Part shown: in pieces, positions 52,162 through 60,325 of the stretch
How positions within the stretch are numbered: position 1 is the first letter of the stretch
Layout of the letters: every line of letters begins with the position of its first letter
Source: Halorubrum amylolyticum
Lineage (GTDB): Archaea; Halobacteriota; Halobacteria; Halobacteriales; Haloferacaceae
Length of the DNA: 64,000 nucleotides
Direction of reading: 5' to 3'
NCBI RefSeq assembly: GCF_004114995.1
Contig: NZ_SDJP01000014.1
Coordinates: 1-64,000, forward strand
Made by a program: the position numbers and the translations under genes
The notes under the pieces: generated by a model
Told to the model about the DNA's origin: nothing
Database searches by the model: none
What the model saw: only the letters and a program-made list of their open reading frames with translations

Positions 52162-53973
52162 TCACTCGACGGTGACGCTCTTCGCGAGGTTCCGCGGCTT
52201 GTCGATCGGCCGCGAGAGCTCGTCCGCGGCGAGGTACGAGACGAGCTGGAGCTGGACGTTCGCGAGAACGCCCGCCACGTCGGGGTGCGTGTCCGGAATT
52301 TCGAGGACGTGGTCGGCGTACTCCTCGATCCGGTCGGTCCCCTCGGCGGCCACCGCGACCACCGGCGCGCCGCGGGCGCGGATCTCCTTGACGTTGTGGA
52401 GCGTCTTGGTGTCGTCCCGTCCGGCGAACACCGCGAACACCGGCGTGTTCTCGGTGACGAGCGCCAGCGGCCCGTGCTTGAGCTCCGCCGCCGAGAACCC
52501 CTCGGCGTGGTCGTAGGTGATCTCCTTGAACTTCAGCGCCCCCTCCATCGCCACCGGGTGCCCGACGCCCCGGCCGATGAAGAAGTACGAGTCGCTGTCG
52601 TGGTACTCGGCGGCGACGGTCTCCGCCGTCGACTCGTCGAGGATGCGCTGGACGTCGTCCGGCAGCACCGACAGCGCCTCCAGCAGCTCCGCGGTCGCCC
52701 GCGGGGTCCCGCCCACGATGTCGTGGCTCAGCCGCTCGCTCAACAGGACCAGCGTCGCCACCTGCGAGGAGAACGACTTGGTCGCCGCCACGCCGATCTC
52801 CGGGCCGGCGCGGATGTAGACGGTGTCCTTGCACTCGCGGGTGATCGTCGATCCGACGACGTTCGTCACCGAGAGCGTGCGAACGCCGGTCCCCTGAACG
52901 CTCCGGACGGCCGACAGCGTGTCGGCGGTTTCCCCGCTCTGGGTGACCGCGATCACGAGCGTCCGGTCGTCGGTCGGCGGCGGGCTCGACCCGTACTCGC
53001 CGGAGAGGAACGCCTGCGCGGGAATTCCCCGGTTGGCGAGCAGCGCCTGCGCGTACAGCGCCGCGTGGTACGACGTGCCCATCGCGACGAGGTGGACCGA
53101 CTCGATCCCCTCGAAGGCGCCGTCCGCGAGCTCCTCCAGTTCGGCGCGCCCCGCCAGCGGGTCGCTCCGCCCCCGGATCGACTGCCGGAGCGCGGTGGGC
53201 TGCTCGTAGATCTCCTTGAGCATGTAGTGGTTGTAGCCGCCCTTCCCCGCGTCGTCGGGGTCCCAGTCGACCGTCTCCACCGCGCGTTCGACGGCGACGC
53301 CGTCGGTGTCGGTGATCTCGTACCCGTCCGGGTCCATGTCGACGATGTCGCCGTCCTCCAGATAGACGACCTCGTCGGTGTACTCCAGGAAGGCGGGCAC
53401 GTCGCTCGCGAGGTAGCAGCTGTGGCCGGACCGGCCGAGCACCAGCGGGGAGCCGGACCGGGTGCCGTACACGGCGTCGCTCCCCTCGAAGACCGCGGCG
53501 ATCGCGTAGCTCCCGGAGATCCTGTCGACCGCGCGCCGGAACGCCTGCTCGGGGGTGTAGCCGGCCGAGAGGAGCTCCTCGATCAGGTGCGGCACGACCT
53601 CGGTGTCCGTGTCGCTCGTGAACTCGTGGGTCGAGAGCTCGTCTCTGAGCTCGGTGTAGTTGTCGATGATCCCGTTGTGGACGACCGCGACCTGCCCCAG
53701 ACAGTCGGTGTGGGGGTGGGCGTTCGCGTCCGTCGGCGGCCCGTGGGTCGACCACCGGGTGTGACCGATCCCGGTCGCGCCGCGCACCGCGGTCGCCTCG
53801 ACCGCCTCGCACAGCGCGTCTATCTCGCCGGAGCGCTTGATCACGTCGAGCCCGTCCGGCGTGACGGTGGCGACCCCGGCGGAGTCGTAGCCGCGGTATT
53901 CGAGGTTGCGGAGCCCCGAGAGGAGCTCGCCGACCGCCTCGCCGGTCCCGACGCGGGCGGTGATGCCGCACAT
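52162..53973 (-). CDS. glmS: Glutamine--fructose-6-phosphate aminotransferase (GlmS)
   Basis: A 603-residue enzyme that makes glucosamine-6-phosphate, the first step to UDP-GlcNAc. Cys2 (MCGITARVGTG) is the glutaminase nucleophile after Met removal. GIGHTRWSTHGPPTDANAHP, GTRSGSPLVLG and EDGDIVDM are glutaminase-domain text. Two SIS domains follow (residues 280-603; ALVAMGTSYHA-like SVHLVAMGTSYHAALYAQAL and AELKHGPLALV). Its ATG overlaps the stop of the nucleotidyltransferase gene by one base (TGATG), so the two are coupled. GlmM is at 61682. Confidence 0.95.
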   Translation of the reverse strand: MCGITARVGTGEAVGELLSGLRNLEYRGYDSAGVATVTPDGLDVIKRSGEIDALCEAVEATAVRGATGIGHTRWSTHGPPTDANAHPHTDCLGQVAVVHNGIIDNYTELRDELSTHEFTSDTDTEVVPHLIEELLSAGYTPEQAFRRAVDRISGSYAIAAVFEGSDAVYGTRSGSPLVLGRSGHSCYLASDVPAFLEYTDEVVYLEDGDIVDMDPDGYEITDTDGVAVERAVETVDWDPDDAGKGGYNHYMLKEIYEQPTALRQSIRGRSDPLAGRAELEELADGAFEGIESVHLVAMGTSYHAALYAQALLANRGIPAQAFLSGEYGSSPPPTDDRTLVIAVTQSGETADTLSAVRSVQGTGVRTLSVTNVVGSTITRECKDTVYIRAGPEIGVAATKSFSSQVATLVLLSERLSHDIVGGTPRATAELLEALSVLPDDVQRILDESTAETVAAEYHDSDSYFFIGRGVGHPVAMEGALKFKEITYDHAEGFSAAELKHGPLALVTENTPVFAVFAGRDDTKTLHNVKEIRARGAPVVAVAAEGTDRIEEYADHVLEIPDTHPDVAGVLANVQLQLVSYLAADELSRPIDKPRNLAKSVTVE

Positions 53974-55151
53974 CAGCCCATCACCTCCGCGCCCTCGGGA
54001 ACGTCGTGTTTGAGCGCGACGCCGGAGCCGACCGTCGAGCGGGGGCCGACCCGACAGCCGGGCGTGACCGTGACGTTCGCCCCGACCGCCGCGCGGTCCG
54101 CGACGATACCGCCGAGCCGGCGGTCGGTGTACTCGACGCCGTCCAACACGAGCGTTGCCGACCGGCCGGGCGAGACCGTCCCGTCGCCGATCGTCGCGCC
54201 GCCGCCGACGATCGTGTCCCGCAGGACCGCGCCCGCGCCGATCCGGGCGTCCGGACCGACGATCGAGCCCTCCAAGACGGCGTTCTCGCCGACGGTCGTG
54301 CTCGCGTGAAGGCACGTCCCGCTCCGGACGACCGCGCCGGCCGAGACCTTGCAGTCGGGGCCGACGAGGACGTGGTCGCCGATCACCGCCGACTCGTGGA
54401 CCCGCGCGGAGTCGTCCACGGGCTGATCCGCGGCGACGAGTTCCGGATGGGCGTACAGCAGCGTCTCGTTGGTCTCCAGTAAGTCCCACGGGTACGAGGA
54501 GTCGAACCAGACGCCGTTCGGGGCGGCGGCGACGACCGGTCCCTCCAGCTCGGCGATCGCCCCGGTGAGGGGGCGCTCGCCGCTCTCGAACCCGGTCCGG
54601 TCGAGCGCGTCGAAGATCGACTCGTCGAACGCGTACACGCCGGTGTTGACTCGCCCGGACTCGGCGGCGTCTCCCTCGTCGACCCGGTCGACGAGGCCGT
54701 CGCGGACGCCGACCGTGCCGTACTCGGTCGCGTCCGTCGCCGAGGCCACGGCCAGCGCGGCGGTCGCATCCGTCGCCGCGTACCGCTCCGCGGTCCCGCG
54801 GACCATCGTCTCGTCGATGACGTTGTCCCCGTTTACGACGAGGAAGTCGCCGCCGACGTGGCCGGCGGCGACCTGAAGGGCGTGACCGCTCCCCAGTTGG
54901 CTCTGCTGGGTGAGATACGTGAGGTCGAGGCCGCGGTAGTCGTCGCCGAAGTGGTTCTGAATCCGCGTCTTCGCGTGGCCGACGACCATCGCGACCTCCT
55001 CGACGCCGAACGCCGCGAGGGCGTCGAGCGGGTACTCGAGTATCGGCCGGCCCGCGACGCGGAGCATCGGCTTCGGCTGGTACCGGGTCAGCGGCCGGAT
55101 GCGGCTCCCCTCGCCCGCCGCGAGGACGACCGCCTGATCGAACGAGCTCAT
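53973..55151 (-). CDS. Sugar nucleotidyltransferase with beta-helix acyltransferase-like domain (GlmU-like)
   Basis: A 392-residue two-domain protein. Residues 1-230 are a nucleotidyltransferase: VVLAAGEGSRIRPLTRYQPK, VGHAKTRIQNHFGDDYRG, VNGDNVIDETMV and WFDSSYPWDLLETNETLL. Residues 240-392 are hexapeptide repeats of a left-handed beta-helix (VHESAVIGDHVLVGPDCKVS, GAVLRDTIVGGGATIGDGTV). Archaeal proteins of this build make UDP-GlcNAc from glucosamine-1-phosphate by acetyl transfer and uridylyl transfer. Coupling to glmS supports that call, but either activity alone is possible. It is first of the two genes on this strand. Confidence 0.9.
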   Translation of the reverse strand: MSSFDQAVVLAAGEGSRIRPLTRYQPKPMLRVAGRPILEYPLDALAAFGVEEVAMVVGHAKTRIQNHFGDDYRGLDLTYLTQQSQLGSGHALQVAAGHVGGDFLVVNGDNVIDETMVRGTAERYAATDATAALAVASATDATEYGTVGVRDGLVDRVDEGDAAESGRVNTGVYAFDESIFDALDRTGFESGERPLTGAIAELEGPVVAAAPNGVWFDSSYPWDLLETNETLLYAHPELVAADQPVDDSARVHESAVIGDHVLVGPDCKVSAGAVVRSGTCLHASTTVGENAVLEGSIVGPDARIGAGAVLRDTIVGGGATIGDGTVSPGRSATLVLDGVEYTDRRLGGIVADRAAVGANVTVTPGCRVGPRSTVGSGVALKHDVPEGAEVMG

Positions 55152-55470
55152 GAGCGCGACGCGATCCCCCGAGTCGTCCGCGAGCGATCGGCGTCCGCGG
55201 TGCGAACGGCTGCCCGACTACGGTACCGGGCTCCGAAATAAGGTCGGACCATGCCCTGCCTGCGGCGCCGGTACTGATTGTAATGCGGAACCTTTCGTCC
55301 GGCGCGCCTCGGAGCGGGTTCACCGCGGGACCGTCAGAACCCGTTAAGACCGTCCTACTGATCGGGTGGCGAGCCCCCTACTGATCGGGTGGGGGAGACG
55401 GGTAACCCGCGGAACGGCGGTCCCTCGAACGGGCGAGCGGCGCTACGCGACCGTCACCGAACGTCCAGCG
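55152..55470. other. Intergenic stretch with a 16-bp direct repeat
   Basis: CCTACTGATCGGGTGG occurs at 55354-55369 and again at 55377-55392, 23 bases apart. No gene is recognised in these 319 bases. The part next to 55151 should hold the promoter of the GlmU-like gene. Confidence 0.6.
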
Positions 55471-55770
55471 TCACCGAACGTCCAGCGTCACCGCGTCGTC
55501 GGTGGCCGTGACGACGTAGCCGCAGTAGTCGAACGAGAAGCGGACGCCGGACCGGCCGACGCGGTCGTCGTCGAACAGGGCGTCGAACGCCTCGGGGTCG
55601 ATCACGTCGCTCAACAGGGGGAGGTCGCCCGGGGACGTGCCCTCGGCCTCGGCGACGGCTCGCACGACTGCGACGGTCGCGGAGGTCTCGGCCTCCATCG
55701 GAATTCGAGTAATCGGTGACCCGGCGGCCGGGACCGGCGTGTGTCGGCGTTCCGCGTCGGAAGAAGTCAT
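55471..55770 (-). CDS. HalOD1 output-domain protein
   Basis: A 99-residue protein. The HalOD1 domain covers about residues 25-99: SATVAVVRAVAEAEGTSPGD, LPLLSDVIDPEAFDALFDDD and VRFSFDYCGYVVTATDDAVT. In haloarchaea this domain often ends two-component or regulatory proteins; standalone copies are common and their role is open. A clear TATA element (TTTATAAAG on the minus strand, about 55803-55813) lies 35-40 bases before the ATG. Confidence 0.87.
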   Translation of the reverse strand: MTSSDAERRHTPVPAAGSPITRIPMEAETSATVAVVRAVAEAEGTSPGDLPLLSDVIDPEAFDALFDDDRVGRSGVRFSFDYCGYVVTATDDAVTLDVR

Positions 55771-56208
55771 GAGATGTATGCCTCGGCCGATCTAGCGACT
55801 CGCCTTTATAAACGGTGTCGATCTGTTCTTCCGATCGCCGGAGATCACCGGGGGCGGCTCCTCGAACCGTCCCTTATCGGAAACCGACGTGCGGGAACGG
55901 GGTCCCGATCGGATCGGCCGACAACGCGTCGGATCGGGTGATTTTCATCCGCCGTGTGATAAGTGGACCATATCGGTTTTAGATGTCATATAGCAAAGTC
56001 GCCCGGACGCCAATCGGGAGTCGTACCGCAGTCGGACGTGAACGTCCATGACCCCGGACGACCCGCCTCCGCTGTGGTACCGGTCCTCACGTTTCGGTAC
56101 TCACGTCTCGTCTCCGGCTCGCGGTTCGGTGCTTTCGTCCAGTTCCGAGACAGAGAGCGTCGGCGCCGGACGCGCTCGTCGGTCGTCGCCGGCCGACGAT
56201 CCCGGGCA
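55771..56208. other. Intergenic stretch with the HalOD1 promoter
   Basis: The first 45 bases hold the HalOD1 TATA element at 55803-55813. A short AT-rich patch is at 55960-55995 (TTTTAGATGTCATATAGC). No gene is recognised between here and the phnM stop at 56209; open frames here have no protein-like content. Confidence 0.6.
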
Positions 56209-57408
56209 TCACGACCCGGCCGGCGGCGCCCGGCGGTCGGCCGTCGCGGTGCGGTCGGCCCGGAGGGCCTCCGCGCCGGCGACGAACACGCGGTCGACGG
56301 TCGGCGTCCCGTTCGGGTCGACCACGATCAGGTCCGCGCGTGCGCCCTCCGCGATCCGGCCCCTGTCGTCGAGTCCGGCGGCGGCCGCGGGGTTGCGGGT
56401 GACGCGGTTCACGCGCGTCGACAGCGGTTCGCCGGTGTCGACGAACGGGGCCGCGAGCAGCGACTGCGGGTGGTAGTCGGCACACAGCACGTCGACCAGT
56501 CCGTCGTCGACCGCGGCGCGCGCGCCGAGGTTGTCCCAGAGGCTCCCGCCGCGGACCAGGTTCGGGGCGCCCATCACGGTGGCGAGCCCGAGGTCGGTCG
56601 CGCGCCGCGCGGCCTCCCGAGTGAGCGGGTACTCGCTGATGTCGGTGCCGTGGGCCGCCATCCGCTCCACGTCGCGCGCCGACTCGTCGTCGTGGGACGC
56701 CAGCGGCACGTCGGCGCGGCGCGCGAGGTCGGCGATCCGGCGGATGCGGTCGTCGCGGTCAGATCGGTCCAGCGATCGTCGGGTCTCGATGACGTCGTCG
56801 ACCGACTCCGCCGGCCAGTTCCGGTCCTCGACGTAGTGCCGTTCGAACGCCTCGTCGTCGTACTGCCCGTCGCCGGGGGCGTGGTGCATCACCGAGAGGA
56901 GGTCGATCCCGACCCGGTCGACGACGCCCTCGACGGCGTCGGCGCTCGCGTCGGCCAGCTCGCACCTGGCGTGCAGCCGGTTGTCGCCGAGGGTGTACCC
57001 CTCGCGTCCGATCTCGACGGCGACCTCCTCGGCGGTTTCGAGCGTTCGACCGTCGGCCGGCGACTCCTCGAACGCGACCGCGTGGAACTTGGTCGTGACC
57101 CCGTTGAGCAGGTTCGCGCGGTCGGCCGCGGTGAGGGCAGTTCGGGCGTCGACGCTGGCGCCCGCCCGCGGGGCGCGGTGGTGCTCGATGTCGTCGCCGT
57201 GGAGGTCGACGATCCCGGGCATCACGACCCGGCCGTCGGCGTCGACGGTCGTCGACCCCCGGGCGTCCCCCGCGGACCCCCGAGTGTCCCTCGCGGCCCC
57301 CCGATCGACCCGGACGATTCGGTCGCCGCCGATCACGACGCGCCCGCCCTCGACGACCCCCGAGGACGTGACGACTCGGCCGTTTCTGATCTCCGTGACG
57401 CCGGTCAT
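56209..57408 (-). CDS. phnM: PhnM-type alpha-D-ribose 1-methylphosphonate 5-triphosphate diphosphatase
   Basis: A 399-residue amidohydrolase-fold enzyme of the C-P lyase pathway, which trims the ribosyl-triphosphate phosphonate before C-P bond cleavage. MPGIVDLHGDDIEHHRAPRA carries metal ligands; LLSVMHHAPGDGQYDD, PLASHDDESARDVERM and TVMGAPNLVRGGS are PhnM marks. GRIAEGARADLIVVDPNG is the usual C-terminal strand. No other phn gene is in the window, so it may be an orphan or part of a split locus. Its ATG overlaps a 31-codon upstream frame by ATGA. Confidence 0.88.
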   Translation of the reverse strand: MTGVTEIRNGRVVTSSGVVEGGRVVIGGDRIVRVDRGAARDTRGSAGDARGSTTVDADGRVVMPGIVDLHGDDIEHHRAPRAGASVDARTALTAADRANLLNGVTTKFHAVAFEESPADGRTLETAEEVAVEIGREGYTLGDNRLHARCELADASADAVEGVVDRVGIDLLSVMHHAPGDGQYDDEAFERHYVEDRNWPAESVDDVIETRRSLDRSDRDDRIRRIADLARRADVPLASHDDESARDVERMAAHGTDISEYPLTREAARRATDLGLATVMGAPNLVRGGSLWDNLGARAAVDDGLVDVLCADYHPQSLLAAPFVDTGEPLSTRVNRVTRNPAAAAGLDDRGRIAEGARADLIVVDPNGTPTVDRVFVAGAEALRADRTATADRRAPPAGS

Positions 57409-57500
57409 CGCCCGGTCACCCCGTCCGTCTCGGCCGATCGGCGCACCCCGGTGGCCGGAACCCCCGTCGTCGCGTCCGCGTCGGTGGAAGGGCCGTGCAT
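57405..57500 (-). CDS. 31-residue leader frame coupled to phnM
   Basis: A short frame MHGPSTDADATTGVPATGVR ending ETDGVTGR, with its TGA overlapping the phnM ATG (ATGA). A TATA-like GCTTAACAAAGG on the minus strand at about 57527-57538 puts the predicted transcription start at its ATG, so phnM would not be reached by a leaderless start but through this frame. It may be a leader peptide or a remnant of a preceding phn gene. No family is recognised. Confidence 0.4.
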   Translation of the reverse strand: MHGPSTDADATTGVPATGVRRSAETDGVTGR

Positions 57501-57707
57501 AGCGCGACCGTTATCCGGCCGAGCCTTTGTTAAGCGGTGACAACCGAAAGCCGTCGGCGATGATCGAACCGGGTAGGCGCGGGCTACCGTCGCCACAGAG
57601 GGTGTGATGATCGGAGTGAACGGTCCCCATTATACATCAACGAGAGTACAGTTTCGTCTCCGTGTTCCTGCGAGCAACCGTTTCGACCGAACATGGGGAG
57701 ACGACCA

Positions 57708-58031
57708 ATGGACTCAGAAACCCAGACCGCCTCGACCGAGACCCTGCTCCGAGCCGTCGCCGACCCCGAGCGTCGGGCGATACTCCGCCACCTGCACGCG
57801 ACCGACGGTCGCGCAGTCGGTATCGACGACCTCGCGGCGGCGCTCGAATCGCGCGGCCGACCGACCGACTCCGGGAACGGTCGGGCATCGATCGAACTGC
57901 GCCACACGCATCTGCCGACGTTGGCGGACGCGGACCTGATCGAATACGACCGCGGGCGGGGTTCCGTCGCCTACCGCGGCGACGACCGGGTCGAAGACCT
58001 TCTGGAGTTCGTCTCCGAGCGGCTGGAGTGA
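57708..58031 (+). CDS. Winged-helix DNA-binding protein (DUF7344-like)
   Basis: A 107-residue putative regulator. ETLLRAVADPERRAILRHLH is the first helices, AVGIDDLAAALESRGRP the recognition region, and ADLIEYDRGRGSVAYRGDDR the wing, followed by VEDLLEFVSERLE. The pattern is typical of small haloarchaeal ArsR-like regulators (DUF7344). Targets are unknown; a divergent phnM and a convergent DUF1616 gene flank it. The start MDSETQTASTE at 57708 is preferred over an ATG five codons before. Confidence 0.8.
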   Translation: MDSETQTASTETLLRAVADPERRAILRHLHATDGRAVGIDDLAAALESRGRPTDSGNGRASIELRHTHLPTLADADLIEYDRGRGSVAYRGDDRVEDLLEFVSERLE

Positions 58032-58101
58032 GGTCGGTTCCGTCCGGACGCCCGTCGACACGCGTCCGCCGACCACACGCTCGTCGACGACGGTTGGCCA
58101 G

Positions 58102-59133
58102 CTACGCGTTCGCTCCCGTCGCGCTCGGTCCTCCCACGTCGACCCAGAGATGCACCGATCGGTACGCGTTCTCGGCGGTCGGGTTCGCCGGCGGTCCGTC
58201 GACGTACAGCAGGTAGGCGATCCGGAGTCCGTCGCCCGCCATCGTCGGCTCGACCGTCCGCGTCCGCTCAGCCGATTCGCCCGGTTGCAGCCGCGCGTCG
58301 AACCGGTCGACCTCCGACCGCTCGACGACGCACGTCTCCCCGCCGGCGTCGTCCAAGCGCTGCAGCTGCGTCACCACCGTGTACGTCCGCGCGCCCGCCT
58401 CCCGGTTCTCGATCCCGACGCGGACCGTCGCCTCCTCGCCGGGGGCGAGTTCCCGCGGGTACTCGTCCGCGACCGCCGTCCCGGTGTCCGGGTCGCTTCC
58501 GAGGACGGACAGCTCGGTGTACCGCTCGCCGTTCGTCGACGTGGCCGCGGCGATTCCGACGCCGGCGGCGGCGACGACGAGACCGACGACGAGGAAGGCG
58601 TTGAGGGCGGTGTAGACGGGACGGTCCGGCTCGCGCACCCACCCGTCCAACCGCCGGGCCAGCGCGAGCGAGGCGACCGCGAACCGCTCGTCCGGCGGGA
58701 GGCGAAGCCGCCGAACCGCCGCGAGCACGGCGAGGGCGACGGTCGTCACGGCGACGCCGGGAACCATCGTCGTCGGGCGTATCCCCCACTTGGTGTAATG
58801 CAGGAGGAACCCGATGAAGGGGACGAGAACGACGCTGACCGCGATCGACGCCACGACCCGTTCGAGCCGGGAGAGGGGTATCGTCTCCTCCCGGCGGAAC
58901 CCCATCGTCGAGAGGCGCTCCGGGACGCGCGCGGTCCGCTGCGGAAACAGCGCGGAGACCAGCGCGTACCCCGGACAGAAGAGGACGAACGCGCCGCCGA
59001 GCAGCATCCGAACGAGACCGCCCCCGTTCCTCGCGGCGAGCGCGACGACCGCGAGCGAGACGAGCGTGACGACCAGAAGGTCCAGGGGAAGCCGGCCGGC
59101 GAGCGGTGTGTTCCCCCGGTCATCGAACGACAT
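58102..59133 (-). CDS. DUF1616-family membrane protein
   Basis: A 343-residue protein. Four helices open it (DLLVVTLVSLAVVALAAR, MLLGGAFVLFCPGYALVSAL, VVASIAVSVVLVPFIGFLLH, VPGVAVTTVALAVLAAV), a fifth (ALNAFLVVGLVVAAAGVGIA) follows, and the rest is an outside domain with Ig-like strands (TELSVLGSDPDTGTAVADEY, PGEEATVRVGIENREAGART). CPGYALVSALFP is the DUF1616 signature. It lies upstream of glycosyltransferase and FG-GAP genes on the same strand and may belong to the glycan machinery. Start at 59133 (MSFDDRGNT). Confidence 0.88.
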   Translation of the reverse strand: MSFDDRGNTPLAGRLPLDLLVVTLVSLAVVALAARNGGGLVRMLLGGAFVLFCPGYALVSALFPQRTARVPERLSTMGFRREETIPLSRLERVVASIAVSVVLVPFIGFLLHYTKWGIRPTTMVPGVAVTTVALAVLAAVRRLRLPPDERFAVASLALARRLDGWVREPDRPVYTALNAFLVVGLVVAAAGVGIAAATSTNGERYTELSVLGSDPDTGTAVADEYPRELAPGEEATVRVGIENREAGARTYTVVTQLQRLDDAGGETCVVERSEVDRFDARLQPGESAERTRTVEPTMAGDGLRIAYLLYVDGPPANPTAENAYRSVHLWVDVGGPSATGANA

Positions 59134-59247
59134 GCGAACCCCTTGCGCGCAGGGGTCCAAAGGTAGGCGTCGGCTAAACGGCCGGGAGCGTCACCGAGGC
59201 GAGCCGAATTCGGCCACCCGAGCGCCCCGGCCACCCGAACGACCCGG

Positions 59248-60324
59248 TCACCCGACCGACCCGGAGACCCGCCGCGCCAGGAGGTGCGTGGGGCGACCCC
59301 CCAGCGAGGCGAGCAGGTACGCGAGGAACCGCGGCTCCAGCGGATACCGCGCGACCGCGGTGAACAGGAGCCGGCGGGCGTCGCCGTAGTTGCCGGTGTA
59401 CAGCGCCGACGACCCGGCTCGGAACGCGGCCCACGCCCGCATCTTCCGGCGGAAGGGCCGGCCGTACGCCGCCGCGACCTCGCCGAACCGGTCGAGGAAA
59501 CTGTCGTAGCCGCGGCGCTTCTTCTCGAAGTCGTCGCTCAGTCGGCCGTGCGACGTGTACTCGTAGACGACGAGCGCCTCGGGAAGCCGGACGAACGCGG
59601 CCCGCTGGGAGACTCGGACGAGCCACTCCATGTCGGCCCACGCCTCGAACTCCTCGTCGAACGAAACCGCCTCCGCGAGGTCGCCCCGGACCATCACGAC
59701 GGACATCGACCCGACCACGTTCCGACACAGCAGCGCCTTCGTCAGGTCGCCGTCGATCCGCGGCGGCAGCTCCTCGCGGGCGCCGTCCCCGTGGAGCGCC
59801 TTCGTCCCCGAGTAGACGACGCCGACGCTCTCGCCGGCCGCCTCGAACGCGTCCACCTGTCGCTCGACCTTCTCCGGGACCCACCGGTCGTCGTCGTCGA
59901 GGAAGGCGACGTACGCCCCCGTCCCGGCCTCGACGCCCGCGTTCCGCGCGGCGTTGACGCCGCGGTTCGTCCGGTGCCGGACGCATCGATACCCGGCCAG
60001 CGAGTCGGTGTCGACGCCCGCCAGCGTCTCGCTCGCGGGGGCGTCGGAGCAGTCGTCGACGACGACCAGCTCGATCGGGTCGTACGTCTGTTCGAGCACG
60101 CTCTCGACGCAGTCGCGCAGGTACGAGGGCCGGTTGTACGTCGTGACGACCGCGGTGACGAGCGGTCGGTCCGCTTCCCGACCGTCGCCGGCGTCCGAAC
60201 CGCTGCCGGCCTCGGCGTCTCCGCCGGCCTCGGCGTCTCCGCCGGCCTCGATCGAGCTGCCCAAGCGGCTCGGCAGTCGGTTGCGGAGGTGCAGCCGGTC
60301 GCGGAGGGTCGTGGTTCCGAGCAT
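59248..60324 (-). CDS. Glycosyltransferase family 2
   Basis: A 358-residue GT-A enzyme. LVTAVVTTYNRPSYLRDCVE starts the catalytic domain at about residue 54, ELVVVDDCSDAPASETLA carries the nucleotide-binding Asp, and VAFLDDDDRWVPEKVERQVD is the DXD-type motif. A Gly/Ala/Asp-rich N-terminal extension (GGDAEAGGDAEAG) comes from an 18-bp repeat at 60205-60249. The C-terminal half is helical without an obvious membrane segment. It starts two bases after the FG-GAP gene stop, so the two genes are probably co-transcribed. Confidence 0.9.
   Translation of the reverse strand: MLGTTTLRDRLHLRNRLPSRLGSSIEAGGDAEAGGDAEAGSGSDAGDGREADRPLVTAVVTTYNRPSYLRDCVESVLEQTYDPIELVVVDDCSDAPASETLAGVDTDSLAGYRCVRHRTNRGVNAARNAGVEAGTGAYVAFLDDDDRWVPEKVERQVDAFEAAGESVGVVYSGTKALHGDGAREELPPRIDGDLTKALLCRNVVGSMSVVMVRGDLAEAVSFDEEFEAWADMEWLVRVSQRAAFVRLPEALVVYEYTSHGRLSDDFEKKRRGYDSFLDRFGEVAAAYGRPFRRKMRAWAAFRAGSSALYTGNYGDARRLLFTAVARYPLEPRFLAYLLASLGGRPTHLLARRVSGSVG
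60205..60249. repeat. 18-bp in-frame repeat in the GT2 N-terminal extension
   Basis: Two full units of GCCGGCCTCGGCGTCTCC and a partial third. They encode GGDAEA hexapeptides just before the catalytic domain. Confidence 0.85.
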
Positions 60325-60325
60325 G

